Shown here piece after piece: positions 22,761-35,059 of a stretch of 64,000 nt of DNA. The notes beneath the pieces were generated by a model. That model did not search any database and had not been told where the DNA came from. It saw only the letters and a list, made by a program, of their open reading frames with translations. Position 1 is the stretch's first letter, and every line of letters starts with the position of its first letter. A program made the translations under genes and the position numbers. The DNA is from Asterella californica (Eukaryota > Streptophyta > Marchantiopsida > Marchantiales > Aytoniaceae): the NCBI GenBank assembly GCA_036924285.1, contig JAYKYS010000005.1:22542001-22606000 (forward strand). Reading direction: 5' to 3'.

Positions 22761-25112
22761 TACTCTGCATGATAGCTTCCTTGTGATGAGGATCCCGATA
22801 TAAGTTGGCGGTCACGCGCCTGAGGAAGAGTAGAGTGGGCCAAAACAGAGAACAAGATAAACATCTGAATCTACCGGCTGAACCTTCCCATCAGAGGCTT
22901 GTAAGGTGAGTTTGAACTCTTCGAGATGAATGGAGAGTATTCTAGCTTCTTAAGTCCCTGACTTCTACTGTATCCTCCTTAACCTTCGACTGTTAGAACG
23001 GTAGAAACAACCTGGCATTTGGTCTTTGGACAGAAGAAAGAGAGAACCATAACCTCCTTAACCTTCGACTTTAAGAGTGGTAGAAACAACTGGATTTTGG
23101 TCCTGGAACAGAAGAAAGAGTGAATCACGGATGAAGTCCGCTCAGAGAGCTTTTCAGTTGTCTGCGGTCTATTTCGTCATGATTCAGACACAAACCATTA
23201 GATGAAAAGTAGGACCGGGAGCAGTACGACTACTGAACCCGGCCGTGATTCAGAATTAATTTCTGTATTTTATTTCTCAATCCGTCCAGACTTCCTTCCG
23301 CTTAGATTCCGCCACATATGCTACTTGCCCGAAGAGATACACTGAATTGATTGCAATGATACTCCACATTCATGAGGGACTGTGTAACATTATCTGAATC
23401 TGTTCACATTTCAAAATTAACATGTTAGGCTTAAACTGAATCTCGCGAACTGCTATAGCGAGTTCCTTACCTGGTCATATAGCATGTAACAAAAGCAGGT
23501 ACGTGTTTCTGTTAGGGAACCGATCGGGATAGAGTGCTTCCGTTGCTAAAACTGGAGAGCTTTGTACTATAGTTCCTCCAGAACCCTCTAGTCGGGAAAA
23601 GGCCAAGAGTGAGGACTACTGATGAAAGCAAAAGAAGGTGAAATTAAAAAACTCTGATCAACTACTTAACAACTCTGAGCTCTATAATGGGCCTGCTGTT
23701 TAACTTGAAGATACTGCAAACATGTCGTCATACGTTCCAGTAATGAACAACGCCATTTCAGTAGTGTTTAAACGCATTGTTAGAGTTGGGTGGTAAGCGG
23801 TTCGTAACGTTGAAATCGAGGATAAGAAAAGTTCTGCCCCACCTTCTTCACGTGACTTTATTTTCCTCTAGACTGCGTTCAAACGCAGTCTGTACTTTCC
23901 TGTAGCCAGCTGAGAAACGGGCGGTGAACGCACCAATGAGCCAAAACTCACATATATCAGCAGCTCCAAATCAAAAGTCATGTTCGAGGACCATTCCACA
24001 GCGGCTTTTACTTCTTTTACACTACAACCAAAACTTTGTGGTTGGGAAGGAAAGAAGTGTATCAGTTGAAAGTTCAATGCTAAACAGTCATCGAGGCAAG
24101 AGGAGACAGGGATTTGACCCAAAACACAGGAGATGTGCTTATCCTCTCCAATGTGGAACAAAATTTCAACGACTTTACCATGAAAAAGCTCGAGAAGTTA
24201 CTGGAGCCTTCTTGTTGAGGACCGTAAGATTAAACATCCTCGTGTCCTACTAAACAAGCGACAAGCAGTGGAAGCAATGAGCTACATAGTTTGATATCAG
24301 GAAAGTTCTGCGAGTAACTTTTAGAGTCTTACCGTCATCAACTATCTTGTACGAATTAATTAGTCTAGTCTTAGTCTTTTATACTGGAGTTCGACTAGTC
24401 CGGAAGAAAAGACCTCTCTATCTTCTTTTCGATCAAATTTCATTGAAGTTCGTTCTAACTTAGGGAGTTCCCTCCATCTGGAAGCTACCCACAATTGCAA
24501 GTACATATGATGTTGTTAACATTTCGTCTTTTGACTAACTGTATACCCAGTAGGTTCTGATTTGAAACATGAAACGCAGACACAAATCATAGCACGAAAC
24601 TGTTGTAACTTTCCCAGGGTGCAATAGAAGAGTTTACTGTTCATAATCTGATCGTTACTGCAAGGGCTCCACGGCTCCAGCTGGATTTCGCAGCTCTTTC
24701 CCTCACGAACGAGACACCCGACGACAGAACTGAAAGGCTTGGCCGGATTGCGACCTGCACATTGCACGAATGAAGCGCGTGAAAATAAGTTCTACTGGCC
24801 ACCCTAACACTTGCCTTAATGCACAGGTCAGGATTATGTCCCGTGAGGATCGACGTACTCACTGTAGCAATAGAGGGTTCGAGCGGAAGCAATCGATGTG
24901 GTCTTGGAAAAACACACCGGGATGGCACGACGGGCAGACCAAGATCTTCAACCTCCAAGTCGACGAGTCAATCGAGGCGAGCACACGACCGCGAAGACGC
25001 GGCTGCATTTAGAATGTTAAGAATAGAAACTACCACCGCGAGAGCGGTGTCTGGTGCCTTGGTGAGCCGAACTACTTGCAGCAGCGGTGTGGCCCTTGTT
25101 CTTGGCGCTTCG
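22761..25112. other. Region with exon-like fragments, no gene assigned
   Basis: Apart from the direct repeat above, this holds a good donor (GCTTGTAAG|GTGAGT near 22.9 kb), a 10-bp-arm hairpin AGACTGCGTT-CA-AACGCAGTCT (23873-23894), an open frame at 23924-24253 (plus, 109 codons, unrecognised), and a less AT-rich island at 24.64-25.15 kb with overlapping open frames on both strands. None shows a family signature I can defend. Confidence 0.3.
22974..23125 (+). repeat. Direct repeat, two ~73-bp copies at 79-bp spacing
   Basis: cctccttaaccttcgact at 22974 and 23053, each followed by ggtagaaacaac, tttggtc, and acagaagaaagag. Same neighbourhood as the exon-like tandem units; coding status unknown. 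Confidence 0.7.
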
Positions 25113-25154
25113 TTATTGCTATACGTTAGCATAGCTATACGTCGACTGTGAAAA
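25113..25154 (+). repeat. Left partner of a 42-bp inverted repeat (right partner 28504-28546)
   Basis: ttattgctat(a)cgt(t)agcatag(c)tatacgt(c)ga(c)tgtgaaaac matches the reverse complement of 28504-28546 with only transitions at the bracketed bases. Inside it, both sides continue with gtgaaaac...gaaaagg-type degenerate repeats. This could mark the ends or subterminal repeats of a DNA transposon of about 3.4 kb. Confidence 0.5.
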
Positions 25155-26050
25155 CGGAAAGGAAGGGGAATTTCTGCTATGCTTTACTATATGTAAAACC
25201 GGAAAGGAGGAATTTTATGTCTTGTAGTGAAACGGATGGAAAACCGAAAAGGAGAAATTTTATAGCGAGAACGGAGGAAATTCGTTGTGGCAATAGAAAA
25301 AATTAAGAATGGATAAATCCGGATAAGAGAGTCTATGCAACTAAAGATTCAAAACTGTTTTCTTGCAGTTTTTGGTATTTTTTTTACAGTTTGGTTTCCT
25401 CGAGCCTATCACAATTCTAATACAGTGTCATCTTAAAAGATACATCTTTTATCTTTTTCTCCACACTCAACTTTACAATTTCTCGAAATCCATTCACAAT
25501 AACATATAATACTTGAAACTGCGAAACTGAACTGAAAAGGATCTGTTTTGAAACGTATCTCTTAAACTGCAAGAAACTTTCTTTCCTGCTCCAAACCTAT
25601 TCTCGAAACAGAAATTATGCACAGTCGGTACATCCAACTTATTACTGACCCTAACTCGCATCCGTCAGATTTCTTTCTCCAATTTAGTTGCAGACACTCT
25701 GTATATTGCTAACATATAGCTTTCTACGGATGGATGCATTGTGAAAACCACAAAGAGAAAAGAAGAAGTGGACTGAGACATTGTGAAAATTCAAGTAGAA
25801 AGGAAACAGTGAACGGACGGATGGAGTCATTGTGAAAACTGAAAAGAAAAGGGTAACTCTGTGAAAATCACTAACGCATAACTTTGCAATTTCATTGGAA
25901 GCGTGCAAGCGTAGCTTTTTGTTTGCCTTGTAGCAAAACAGACAGATGCAATCGTGGGATAAACCAAAAAGTTAAAGAACGTAACGAGAACAGACACCTG
26001 GAGACGTTGTGAAATCCAAAAGAAAAAGGAATAGATCTAGAAAATCACCT
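25141..26050 (+). repeat. Degenerate interspersed motif GTGAAAAC(c)GAAAAGGA
   Basis: The motif recurs irregularly at about 25149, 25195, 25247, 25743, 25787, 25834, 25862 and 26007, often next to gacggatgga-type sequence. A reverse-oriented version (ctttttctaggtttcacaa, tttttctagttttcacaat) lies at 28.40-28.51 kb. Such arrays are common in subterminal regions of plant DNA transposons. Confidence 0.45.
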
Positions 26051-26468
26051 GCAATTTCATTGCAAGCGGAACACCTTGTTGTTAATAAAGCAAAAAGGAA
26101 AACAAAATACCATTGTGCTCCTTTGAATCCTTGGGACCAAATTACGGCCCTAGACCAAAGAAATGAAATAATCGTAAGGAAAAATGTATGTTGCTATACT
26201 CTAGTATATAGTAACCCGTGTACACTTAGAAAGCAGAATTGCTTTGGATTAATTTATTCCCTAACCCTCTCTGCTTTTCAAATCCTTACTCGCTGAAGAA
26301 TTTCTCTTCAAATTTAAGATAATCCTCATAAAACATATCATTTGTTAATAGTCCAATGATTTATGATTTGTGGCATCGCTAGTTCTAGGATGTCTTTTAC
26401 TTACCTAGTCTAGTTCGTACAAATGTGATCCACCCGTGAATGTTCACATCTTCAAATATGCACGAGAG

Positions 26469-26515
26469 TAATTTATTATCTAATCCTTTCATTGAAGGGT
26501 TAGATAATAATTAAA
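26469..26515. repeat. Imperfect 22-bp hairpin (copy B)
   Basis: Left arm 26469-26491 (TAATTTATTATCTAATCCTT..) and right arm 26494-26515 (GAAGGGTTAGATAATAATTA..). Arm sequences match copy A at 12167-12215 over the core TTTAT(T)A(T/C)CTAA.CCTTC. Flanks are unrelated. Confidence 0.55.
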
Positions 26516-27309
26516 TACACACTGTATTAATGTATAGTTAGTCACTACATCTCAACAAGCAACCAGTGAGCTCACAGCGTGATGCCGAAGACAACAGTAT
26601 CTCGCTGTTAGAGATTTCTAATTAGCAACCACGACATAATGTGACATCTTATCTGAGTATGATTTCCGTGCCAAATTCACAATATAGCTCCTTCATCTCA
26701 CTTGCAGCACCTCCAAGAAATTTCATCTCCAAACCCCAAAACCGTCCTTGGAACTTGCATGAACTTGATTCTTCAAAAAATGAACCAATGAGAAAGAAGA
26801 TTGGAGATCATTCTATCTCTTACTTGGCACCATAGATTGAGTTCTAATCCTAAAACACCCTCACACCTCTTGAACCAAATACTTTGGACCTCAACCTTAA
26901 CATACGGTAATCACCCTCACCGGACGATAGAAACAATAATGACATGAGAATACTCAAGATTCAATATAAAGTCAAGATGATGATCTTGAATTGATCTACG
27001 ATGAAAGATACGACAAAAAAGAATGAGGAAGCCATCACTTGATTACAGTACTCCTCATCAACTCCTCCTGATCCACGCACGATGGTTGATCTTTCGTCGA
27101 TGGTGACATCAAATATCAACTCAGACGTTGAAAAAGACGTTGGCTGGAAAATTTAGGTCCATTCACTGGTCAAAGTAAGATGTACACAACCAGGTCTCAA
27201 TTTTCTCCTTATGTGACGATCAACTGGATCATCGGAGTAGGCAAGTCCATCACCCTCCTCATGAATTCTTCACCAAAGTAGGCAACGAACCACTATCGAT
27301 CTTCATCAA
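26516..27309. other. AT-rich intergenic DNA, no gene recognised
   Basis: Contains short open frames only (e.g. 26641-26835, plus, 64 codons) with no family signature. From about 27.06 kb it may include the far end of the degenerate gypsy fragment that starts at 27310. Confidence 0.35.
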
Positions 27310-27865
27310 TCGCTCTAGGTCTTAGTCGATGTCGCTTATCAAATCTAACCTTGTTTTGCAATCATGTCTCACGTAGCTTATCCAATGCAACCTACATGTC
27401 TTCGGATCTCTGCTTGAGTTGTCGAATCCGTATAGCTAGAAGCTCCTCCTTAGACAAGTTATCCTCCCAAGATAACACGCTTCATGTCGATGCTTGTTCT
27501 TTGATTGGCATGACAACGTTTTGCTCTATCATGAGCTCAACCGACATATAACATGTTACTGAGCTAGTACGATCAGCCCATAACACAAACGGCAAAAGTC
27601 AAGATCACTACCTTGCTCGTCCGTTGCAAGCTTTCACCAAAACCTTGACTATCGGTGGATAACCACGTTCACTCTTCGCATTCTCCTCATGGTTGTAGGC
27701 AGTTGTAAGTATCAATTTTTCACCCCACACTTTTTGAAGAACTAGTGAGCTTCATATGCATCCAACTCTTCTCGTTCCGCTGTGATTTTTCCAACACACC
27801 CGTATTGACAAACAACCTCTCCAAAAGAAATCGACAGATCTTTTCAATTGATTTCATACTAAACG
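27310..27865 (-). pseudogene. Degenerate Ty3/gypsy integrase fragment, related to that at 37.7-38.7 kb
   Basis: Collinear with 38.05-38.58 kb in the same orientation: tctaggtcttagtcgatgtc / tctaggtctcaaacgatgtc, then caagataacac, cataacacaaacgg, accacgttcactcttcgcat (27662 and 38410) and tgacaaacaacctc. It covers the end of the integrase core and the start of its C-terminal domain. Stops and indels throughout. An older member of the same family. Confidence 0.75.
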
Positions 27866-28503
27866 TCTACTTGTATCTTTTGAAGCGCATAGGTCTTGTC
27901 ATGTTTTATGAATTATGTACTTTCTTTCTCACATCACTTTCTTCAGTTAAAATTTAACATTTATCAAATTTTTTAAATTATAATTGTTATATAATATAGT
28001 ATATTTATTATTAATATATATCGAACATGATCTCAACTGATGTTAATCTATTCAATAGATTTTTTGTGCATTACGTGAATACATAACCTACTCTAATCAT
28101 GATCGGAACCGATCTCCATCAAAAGTTTTGTAGCTATTGTCTTTTTGCTTCTCTCCGCTCTAAAACACAGGAAGTATGCATATTTTGCTATCCATGCATT
28201 CATTTCGTGGACTTATTTTGCATTTCTTTGCATGAGATCTCGTATTAGCAGTAATCCGGTATATCTCCATAATTCCAGAAGGGTCTCCAAACCCTTATGG
28301 AATATCTTGATTTTATGTTTACCAAACGACGAGCTAGACTTGCAATGGAATTGTGAAGCTATGTATTAGAGAATTTTCTAGACCTAAATTTTTTTCTCCT
28401 TTTTTTCTAGGTTTCACAACGACTATCTCAGTGCAACTCTCATCTTAACCATCTGTATATACGACAAAATAAACCACACGAAACTTAATTCTCTATTTTT
28501 CTA

Positions 28504-28546
28504 GTTTTCACAATCAACGTATAACTATGCTGACGCATAGCAATAA
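28504..28546 (-). repeat. Right partner of the inverted repeat at 25113-25154
   Basis: Reverse complement reads ttattgctatgcgtcagcat..., matching the left partner. It is flanked internally by reverse-oriented GTGAAAAC-type motifs (28.40-28.51 kb). Confidence 0.5.
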
Positions 28547-31500
28547 AGAAAAGAAGAATCTTGTTCATACATTCATTTAAAGTAACATTTCTTTCCAATG
28601 TTTTATGATTTTCAGTAACTGAATAATATGAATTTATTCAATTTATCATATTGCAAAATATATATGAACCTCTAACTAACGAAGCGAGAAGGGATAAAAA
28701 CTAACCATATCTACAATGTATTTTCCTCTAAGCGTAGATAAAACAAAAAATATCCAGAAAGAGGTAATTTTGCGAGATTGAGGGCCTCTTGAAACATGTC
28801 GGGGAGGCTTGACTTTGACGCCAAAGAACTATCGACGCATACAGATGGAGTGCGACGTGACGTGTCGTGGGATCGGTGAGTCGGGGACTGCATTTTAAAG
28901 ATTAATTTTCTGAAACCAGTCTCGTGAAAGAATTTGGTTAAAACTGGATTATGTATAGATTAATCCACTACTCGAGGTTTGCTTACGCATGCCTAATCAC
29001 AAACCATTGAACAAAAACGTGGCTTACATGGCTTGTAAGCCTACGTTGGCAAGGGATTTCACAACATCGAGTTTTGGACAAAGCATTATATAACATTCAA
29101 CTTTTGTAGTAGCGGATATTTTATTTCCTGCTCGTGATTTATCATCATCTTAACCTACAAAACTACAAGTGCGAGAGCTTGCAATCAATTCATCTACACA
29201 TTAATTAATTCTCTAACTTTTAAGGTGTCTTTTCTATTCAACCTCCATATCACTAAGAACTAGAAACTTTCCCACTATTCTTTGTTGAGATGTTTATGTA
29301 AGAGTTTTGACTTGTATAAGATGTGTCCTTCCAGCTGATGAAACTATCATGTATGTTTGGTAAGCAAATTCAAAATAGAGCTTACATCAAAGACATGCTT
29401 CTAACCACTTCAGATGTAACACATGGACTAGACAAGTAAAATGCATCCTAGAATAAATGATTTAGAATCACCGTGATGACTTCCAAACATTATTGCATAT
29501 TGTCCCTACCAAAGAATTGCAAACCATACAGGATGAGTTCTCAAGAGAACGTTAATGTGTTAACTAAATCTTGTCATAAAAAGATTTGGTTGGAGTGGAA
29601 AGTTAAATTGTGATCCGATCACACATAACAATGTTATGATGGAGTATGTTTTGATAGTTTTATTCCAGTTTTATGTGTGAAGTGTTAAGTATAAGGCTCT
29701 ATATGGACAAGTAATCTATAAGAATCTCATAGGAGCACGACTGCATATAAAAGAAAATGTATAATTTAAATTCATGGTTAGAAATTTAATCGATGACTGA
29801 TATTTCAATCATTTTCAAGAAACTAATGTTAAGAAAATCTCATTTTGTCCATCTTATAGGAAATCAAACTTATTTGTTTTCTTTGTCTTATGTCTTCGTA
29901 ATCTTTCTAATCAATTCTAACTTTTGATAGAGTTGAGTCGTTCATCTCATCATTGTGAGAGGATTTGATGTTATTTTTCTTTTAAAATTTATTGCATTTA
30001 GGAGATGGATACAAGATTTAATGATAAGATCAAATTATTGGAGTTTAGACATAGTATGAGTCAACGTCCCAATAATACAGAAAGACAAAGAAGATTTGAT
30101 GTTCACTAGAAAAGTACAAGTGCAAAATAGACTTGACCAACAAATTAAACTATATTGAGTTTATATCTCATTGAAAGGATGATTGGTGAGTTTTTCTGTT
30201 TCCAGTTGGTGGTTTTTTGGTCTTGTGTATGTAGTTGTTGTAGTCTCTTCTTTCAGTTGATTCCTCTCTCGTTTTGACTTTGTCATCTTATAATTAGGAA
30301 TTCAGAACTAGATCCAATTACAAAATCTTTTAGTCATAATCTTTTATAATCTTCTTTCGTTAATATTTCTTAGGTCCTCTACCCACTTGATTCTCTAATT
30401 CATTAAGCGCATATTGTCAAACCTTGCTCATGTCAACGGCAGAACTAAAAGGTTTCTTAAAAGTCCACGAATTTTATATATTATCTTTCAATTGCATTAT
30501 CATAGTCTCCAACATAATTTGCTGAGGTCAATGATCATCATAAATCTGAAAGTATTATATAAATTATCCAACAGTATATCTCTTATCCATCAAACTTCTC
30601 ACCTATGGATATCTGGTTCATTATGTACAGATTCTATGTGAGGATTCGCAATGTAGATCAGTTTTAGTCGATAATTGTATAGTGAGCACTCACCACAGTA
30701 GACTCTCAACATTGCTGATTTTCCAGATTTCTAGATTCTAGCTTCAGTACTCATTAATTGCTCATCCCATTAGACTCTTAGTATTTCAAATATTACAGAT
30801 TCTAGACTCAAAACTCGTTAATTCTATAGCTAGATATGTGGATTATAAACTAAACCATTGGATGTAAACTGTAGTTTATCGAACTCCATGCTTAGCTTGG
30901 TACATGACAAAATGTCAGAAAATAGATCCACTTTACATAAAAAAGAAATGATAAACAAAAATAGTCACAGACATGTTGTCCTCGTCTCACGACTTCAATG
31001 TATCTATATGGTCTCAGAATCATGAGCACTCAACAATTAACTAGCACCTCTCATGAGTAGAACAAATTCTAACATAGAGAACTCATGCGAACACAAAGAA
31101 GTGTGTAGTTTATCTCTAATATAAACTTGTACACATTTGATCTAACCCAATAAATATGGAAAAGTCAGAAAAGAAGTTGACGAAGAATATAATAGACAGA
31201 CAAGAAGACACTGGACAATGCACTGAAGTTAAAATTGTACGAACATGATGAAATTGAAGATATTAAAATTTCTTGATGCTACAAGAAGATACCTGGAAAT
31301 GAAAAATGGACTATACAGACGATCAAAACTGCATGCATATGGATGTCAAGTATGTTGCCCACTCTGCTAACTGCAAAATGATAGAGAAAAATTGTTCAAC
31401 AAAGCAGACACAAGACAATAGATATGCTTCAAGGTTTTGGTTGTTGAGACGCTCGCCTACTCATAACTGAACATAAGATGTTATAACTATAACTGAATTA

Positions 31501-31572
31501 TGCAGAAGCTAAAATATATATTTGCTGAAGAGGCTCATGAATCAAAAGACCTCTTAGAAAAAAAAACAGAGG
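28547..31572. other. AT-rich intergenic DNA, no gene recognised
   Basis: Three kilobases with dense stops on both strands and only short open frames (28711-28893 minus; 30414-30641 plus). I saw no LTR, TIR or RNA gene I would defend. Confidence 0.4.
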
Positions 31573-31800
31573 TCAAATAATCTTGAACTTCATTCGCTCC
31601 TTCTCCATTCTTGTGTTAACAGCTGCAAGTTCCTCTGATGCTCTACTTGTTGCCTCCATTTGTGAAAGTGACTGGTCCGCCCTCATTAATAACACATTAT
31701 GAAGAATGCAACAAGCCCACACAATTGAATGAGTCCAGTCCACCACGTTGTCACTATCCGCAATTTGTCGTACACTTGCAACAAGCAATGATTGAACCAA
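31573..31800 (-). pseudogene. PIF/Harbinger-type transposase C-terminal fragment
   Basis: The 75-residue frame reads VVDWTHSIVWACCILHNVLL, the ..I.aCcILHN.l.. signature at the C-terminal end of the DDE nuclease of PIF/Harbinger (HARBI1-like) proteins, then a charged tail MEKERMKF. No start, no upstream catalytic part and no TIRs are seen, so it is a fragment, possibly a domesticated-gene relic. Confidence 0.45.
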
Positions 31801-31849
31801 GTTCGACTACGGTGCTATAAGTTGATTTGTCTCTCCTCCAAAGATACCT

Positions 31850-32585
31850 CAGATGACTAGGATTACTAGTGCATCATAATTATAAGAATTCAGTCACACC
31901 CATATTCACTTCACTCAACTCTCTGATCTGTACGACCACATCGTTCTCCTAATAGCGTTCCTACAAACAAGTTCTAATCCCACTCTCAACATCGCATCGC
32001 ATAATACTCAAAGACTCATAAGGTCTCCAGTGCTCACTTTACTCATAGGACAAGAAAATGAGAATGTCTTCCACCTTCTCAACTCCTCCTTCTATACTCC
32101 ACAAGTTACATTATCTCATGGTAAGTGCGAAGTCCAAAATAGTAAAACCTCTGAAGACTACTAAAGCTTAAGAATAGCACACACATTACTTGTTCTACTT
32201 TATTAAAGTAAGAAATTTTCTTACTTTAGCTTTTTCAAAGTGTAAACTTTTCATACTATCCAATAAGAAGACGACAACAAACTAACACGTCTTTTGAGGA
32301 ACATCTTCTAATATTTGTGCATGACTGTTTGTCATGCATCCAATCAGCGATGGTCAACAAAATTAATACTTTTGGACCTCCACACTTGTCATGTAGTATC
32401 ATAGTGAAACCTCTAGTAGTTTTCTCAACTTAGTTATAACTATCTTAGCTAGTTATGACTAGTTTTGATAACTTTAGATTTGGATCTTCTAACTAGAGTA
32501 ACCTATAAGATAGTCATACCTAATTAATGTAATACAACAAACACACAAATAATTAGATACTTGTGGTGTGACATTTATCTCTAGA
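31850..32585 (-). repeat. 3' LTR remnant of the old G1 element
   Basis: Reverse-complement blocks shared with the G1 LTR (42.4-43.2 kb) include the tagctagttatgactag and cttagttataactat segments. The outer half is poorly conserved. It also matches the isolated LTR remnant at 9.13-9.49 kb. Confidence 0.5.
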
Positions 32586-33094
32586 CATAATTTTCACTTC
32601 GTCTTTGGAGTGAAGTATCACGTTGAGAAAACTTCTTGAGCTTGTCGTGGATCACTCGATCGAAGAACATATCGCTCTTTTCTTGAAGATCATAGGTGTA
32701 GTTGCTTCACACCTTGGAGATGATGAAAGCTTAAAATATCGACTTAGAAACTTCTTTGAACTTGCTTGTGTCTAATAATATCTTATAACATCACCCACTC
32801 ACCTTTTTGAAATGATTGTAACTTCATTTTGTACTTCACCAAGTGCTTCTGATAGCTCTTCTTTTGTTGTAGTTGAGTCATCTCAATTTGTTGAGTTGCA
32901 TCATCTCTGTTCTTCTCCCACCCCAATAAGGTTTCTCTCCTCTCATCTCTCTCAAAACTATTGGGTCACCCTTTTTCTTCAATCCAACTTGCAAGGTATG
33001 AAAAGTGGTTAAGTCAAACTGGATTGGTAATTGGATTTCAACCCATACACCATCTTGAAAGGAAAATATCCTGTAGACTCTTCATTGTTGTACG

Positions 33095-33800
33095 ATACTC
33101 TTATAAAACTGTATGAAGATGTTTGTCCCAATTGTGATTGGACTCTTCTGTGTCAGCATCTTTTGCAGAAATTTGACACAAGATAAATTTTGTTCTCTCT
33201 ACCATACCGTTTGAACTATGCTTATATGAAGTAGTAACCCTTTGAGAAATGGATAAGTATGTGCACATAACAGTAGTCATATCACTCAAAAGTTCTCGAC
33301 TCCTATATGAAACTAACTCCAAAGAACATCCAAACTTAGTAATGATCTGTCCATTGAGAAATCTACCCACCTCAACTTCTCTAATAGTCACAATGTTTAG
33401 CTTCTATCCACTTTGTAAGATAATATGTGGCTGCAACATATACTTATTGTTGCGAGAGGTGCGACTTATTGATAGCAAAAGCTTGACAAACATCACATGT
33501 TTTACAAAACATCCCCCTCTAATGATATCTCACGTCAAGTATCTTCCTGCGAAATGCCTTCCACATAGTGGATTGTCATGGAATTCTTGCATGAGTCGTG
33601 TAGATTCCTCCTTACTCGTAGCTCTTTTCAAGACTCCATCAACTCATTCACGAAATAAAACTCCTTCCACCAGTTTGTAAGAATAACTTCACTTCATCAT
33701 AATCGTCTTCTCTCTGATCTACATTTAGTCTGGATAGACGCTCTCAGTAACAAAATCCCAAATTTCTTGATACTCATTAGAATAATAGAGGTGCTCATCA
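33095..33800 (-). pseudogene. Gypsy integrase fragment (old G1)
   Basis: 33101-33391 reads REVEVGRFLNGQIITKFGCS, LELVSYRSRELLSDMTTVM and TTSYKHSSNGMVERTKF. The second catalytic Asp (SDRG in relatives) is Tyr here, and E of VERT is kept. The adjacent part toward 33.7 kb corresponds to the HHCC zinc region in other frames. Confidence 0.8.
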
Positions 33801-34439
33801 AGACCATCAAATCTTCATCAAGAAAGGTGTCGTCCATCGACTCCATCACCATCATAAGTTCTATACAACAAATTTGCATTTACCTGCTTCGTCGCTGACG
33901 ATCGTAGATCTCATAATCGTATTCTAACAATACGAGCTTCCACTTTGTTAATAGTCCTTCGACCATAGGTTTATTGAAGATGCATTTCAATATCTTATGA
34001 ATCAGTAACGATAACTTGTCTTCTATGTCTTAGGATAATGTTAAATTTTCCTAGGACATAGATCACCGCTAATCCTTCTCTCTGTCACAAAACAATTTCT
34101 CCCTACCTTGGTCATTTTTCGGCAGATATACGCAATAGGATGATCTCTATCTTCAACATCGTATTGATTTAAAGACATCCTACTGTTATATTTGAAACAT
34201 CCGTATATCGAATATACTATTTATTCCAGTCGGGCTTAACCAAGATTGGAGCTAAAGTAAGAGCTTTCTTCAGTTCCTCAAATGCAGCTGGAGCTTCTTC
34301 ATTCTCTAAAATCAACACGTAATCTACCCCTTTCTTCATATATATATTCAAAGCATACGCTTTTGGTGAGAACGAGAATATAACCTTTGATAATTCCCCC
34401 CATCGTACTTAAACATTGACCTAGGTTAGTGAGAGAACT

Positions 34440-34870
34440 AAGAAAAAGAAGCTCTAAGATCTTCTACACCTTCTTCATATCTACTGCAGTGTCGTCCTTG
34501 GATATGATATGACCAAAGAGTAACCATTCTTCACACCCAAAAATACATTTCTCCGGATTGAGAGATACCTTTATTACATCTAAAGATTCTAAGACCTTCA
34601 TAAGGTGCTCAAAATGCTTCTCTTTATTCCCGTAAACACAAAGGTCATCTATAAAATCTCTCACAAACTTCTCTAAGAAAGATTCCAACACTTTGTTCAT
34701 AAACCTTTGAAACGTAGCAAGAGCATAGCACAAACCAAACGGTATGATTCAAAATGCAAACGTATCCCACGGAGTAGTGAAAGTAGTTAGGTGTTGATGT
34801 TCCGGTGAATTTTGATCTGGTTATATTCGCTATAACCATCTCCAAAGCTATACCATTCATTTCTAATCAC
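34440..34870 (-). pseudogene. Gypsy reverse transcriptase core (old G1), retains the YxDD box as FIDD
   Basis: 34464-34733: ALATFQRFMNKVLESFLEKF, VRDFIDDLCVYG, LNPEKCIFGCEEWLLFGH. FIDD occupies the YxDD catalytic position. The same region is deleted in the 42-50 kb copy, so this fragment shows what that copy lost. Confidence 0.85.
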
Positions 34871-35059
34871 CTCTTCCAAGATCTACTCGATGAAAAGTAT
34901 ATGTAGTAATTATTCTTCGTGACATCATTGAGCTTTTTGTAATCAACACACTCTCAATTTTCCATGATCACAATGAGTGATATCTCATTCAGAATTCTCC
35001 ATCTCGTAAAATACATCCAGTACTTCTCGATCTTCTTTCACCAGATCAACAATCAGAAG

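Noticed and set aside
23873..23894. Hairpin AGACTGCGTT-CA-AACGCAGTCT as a terminator or miRNA precursor
   Set aside because: Arms are only 10 bp, there is no T-run or longer duplex, and a single such palindrome is expected by chance in 64 kb.
24641..25151. Overlapping open frames on both strands as a host exon
   Set aside because: No family signature and no convincing splice borders; kept only as an unassigned island.
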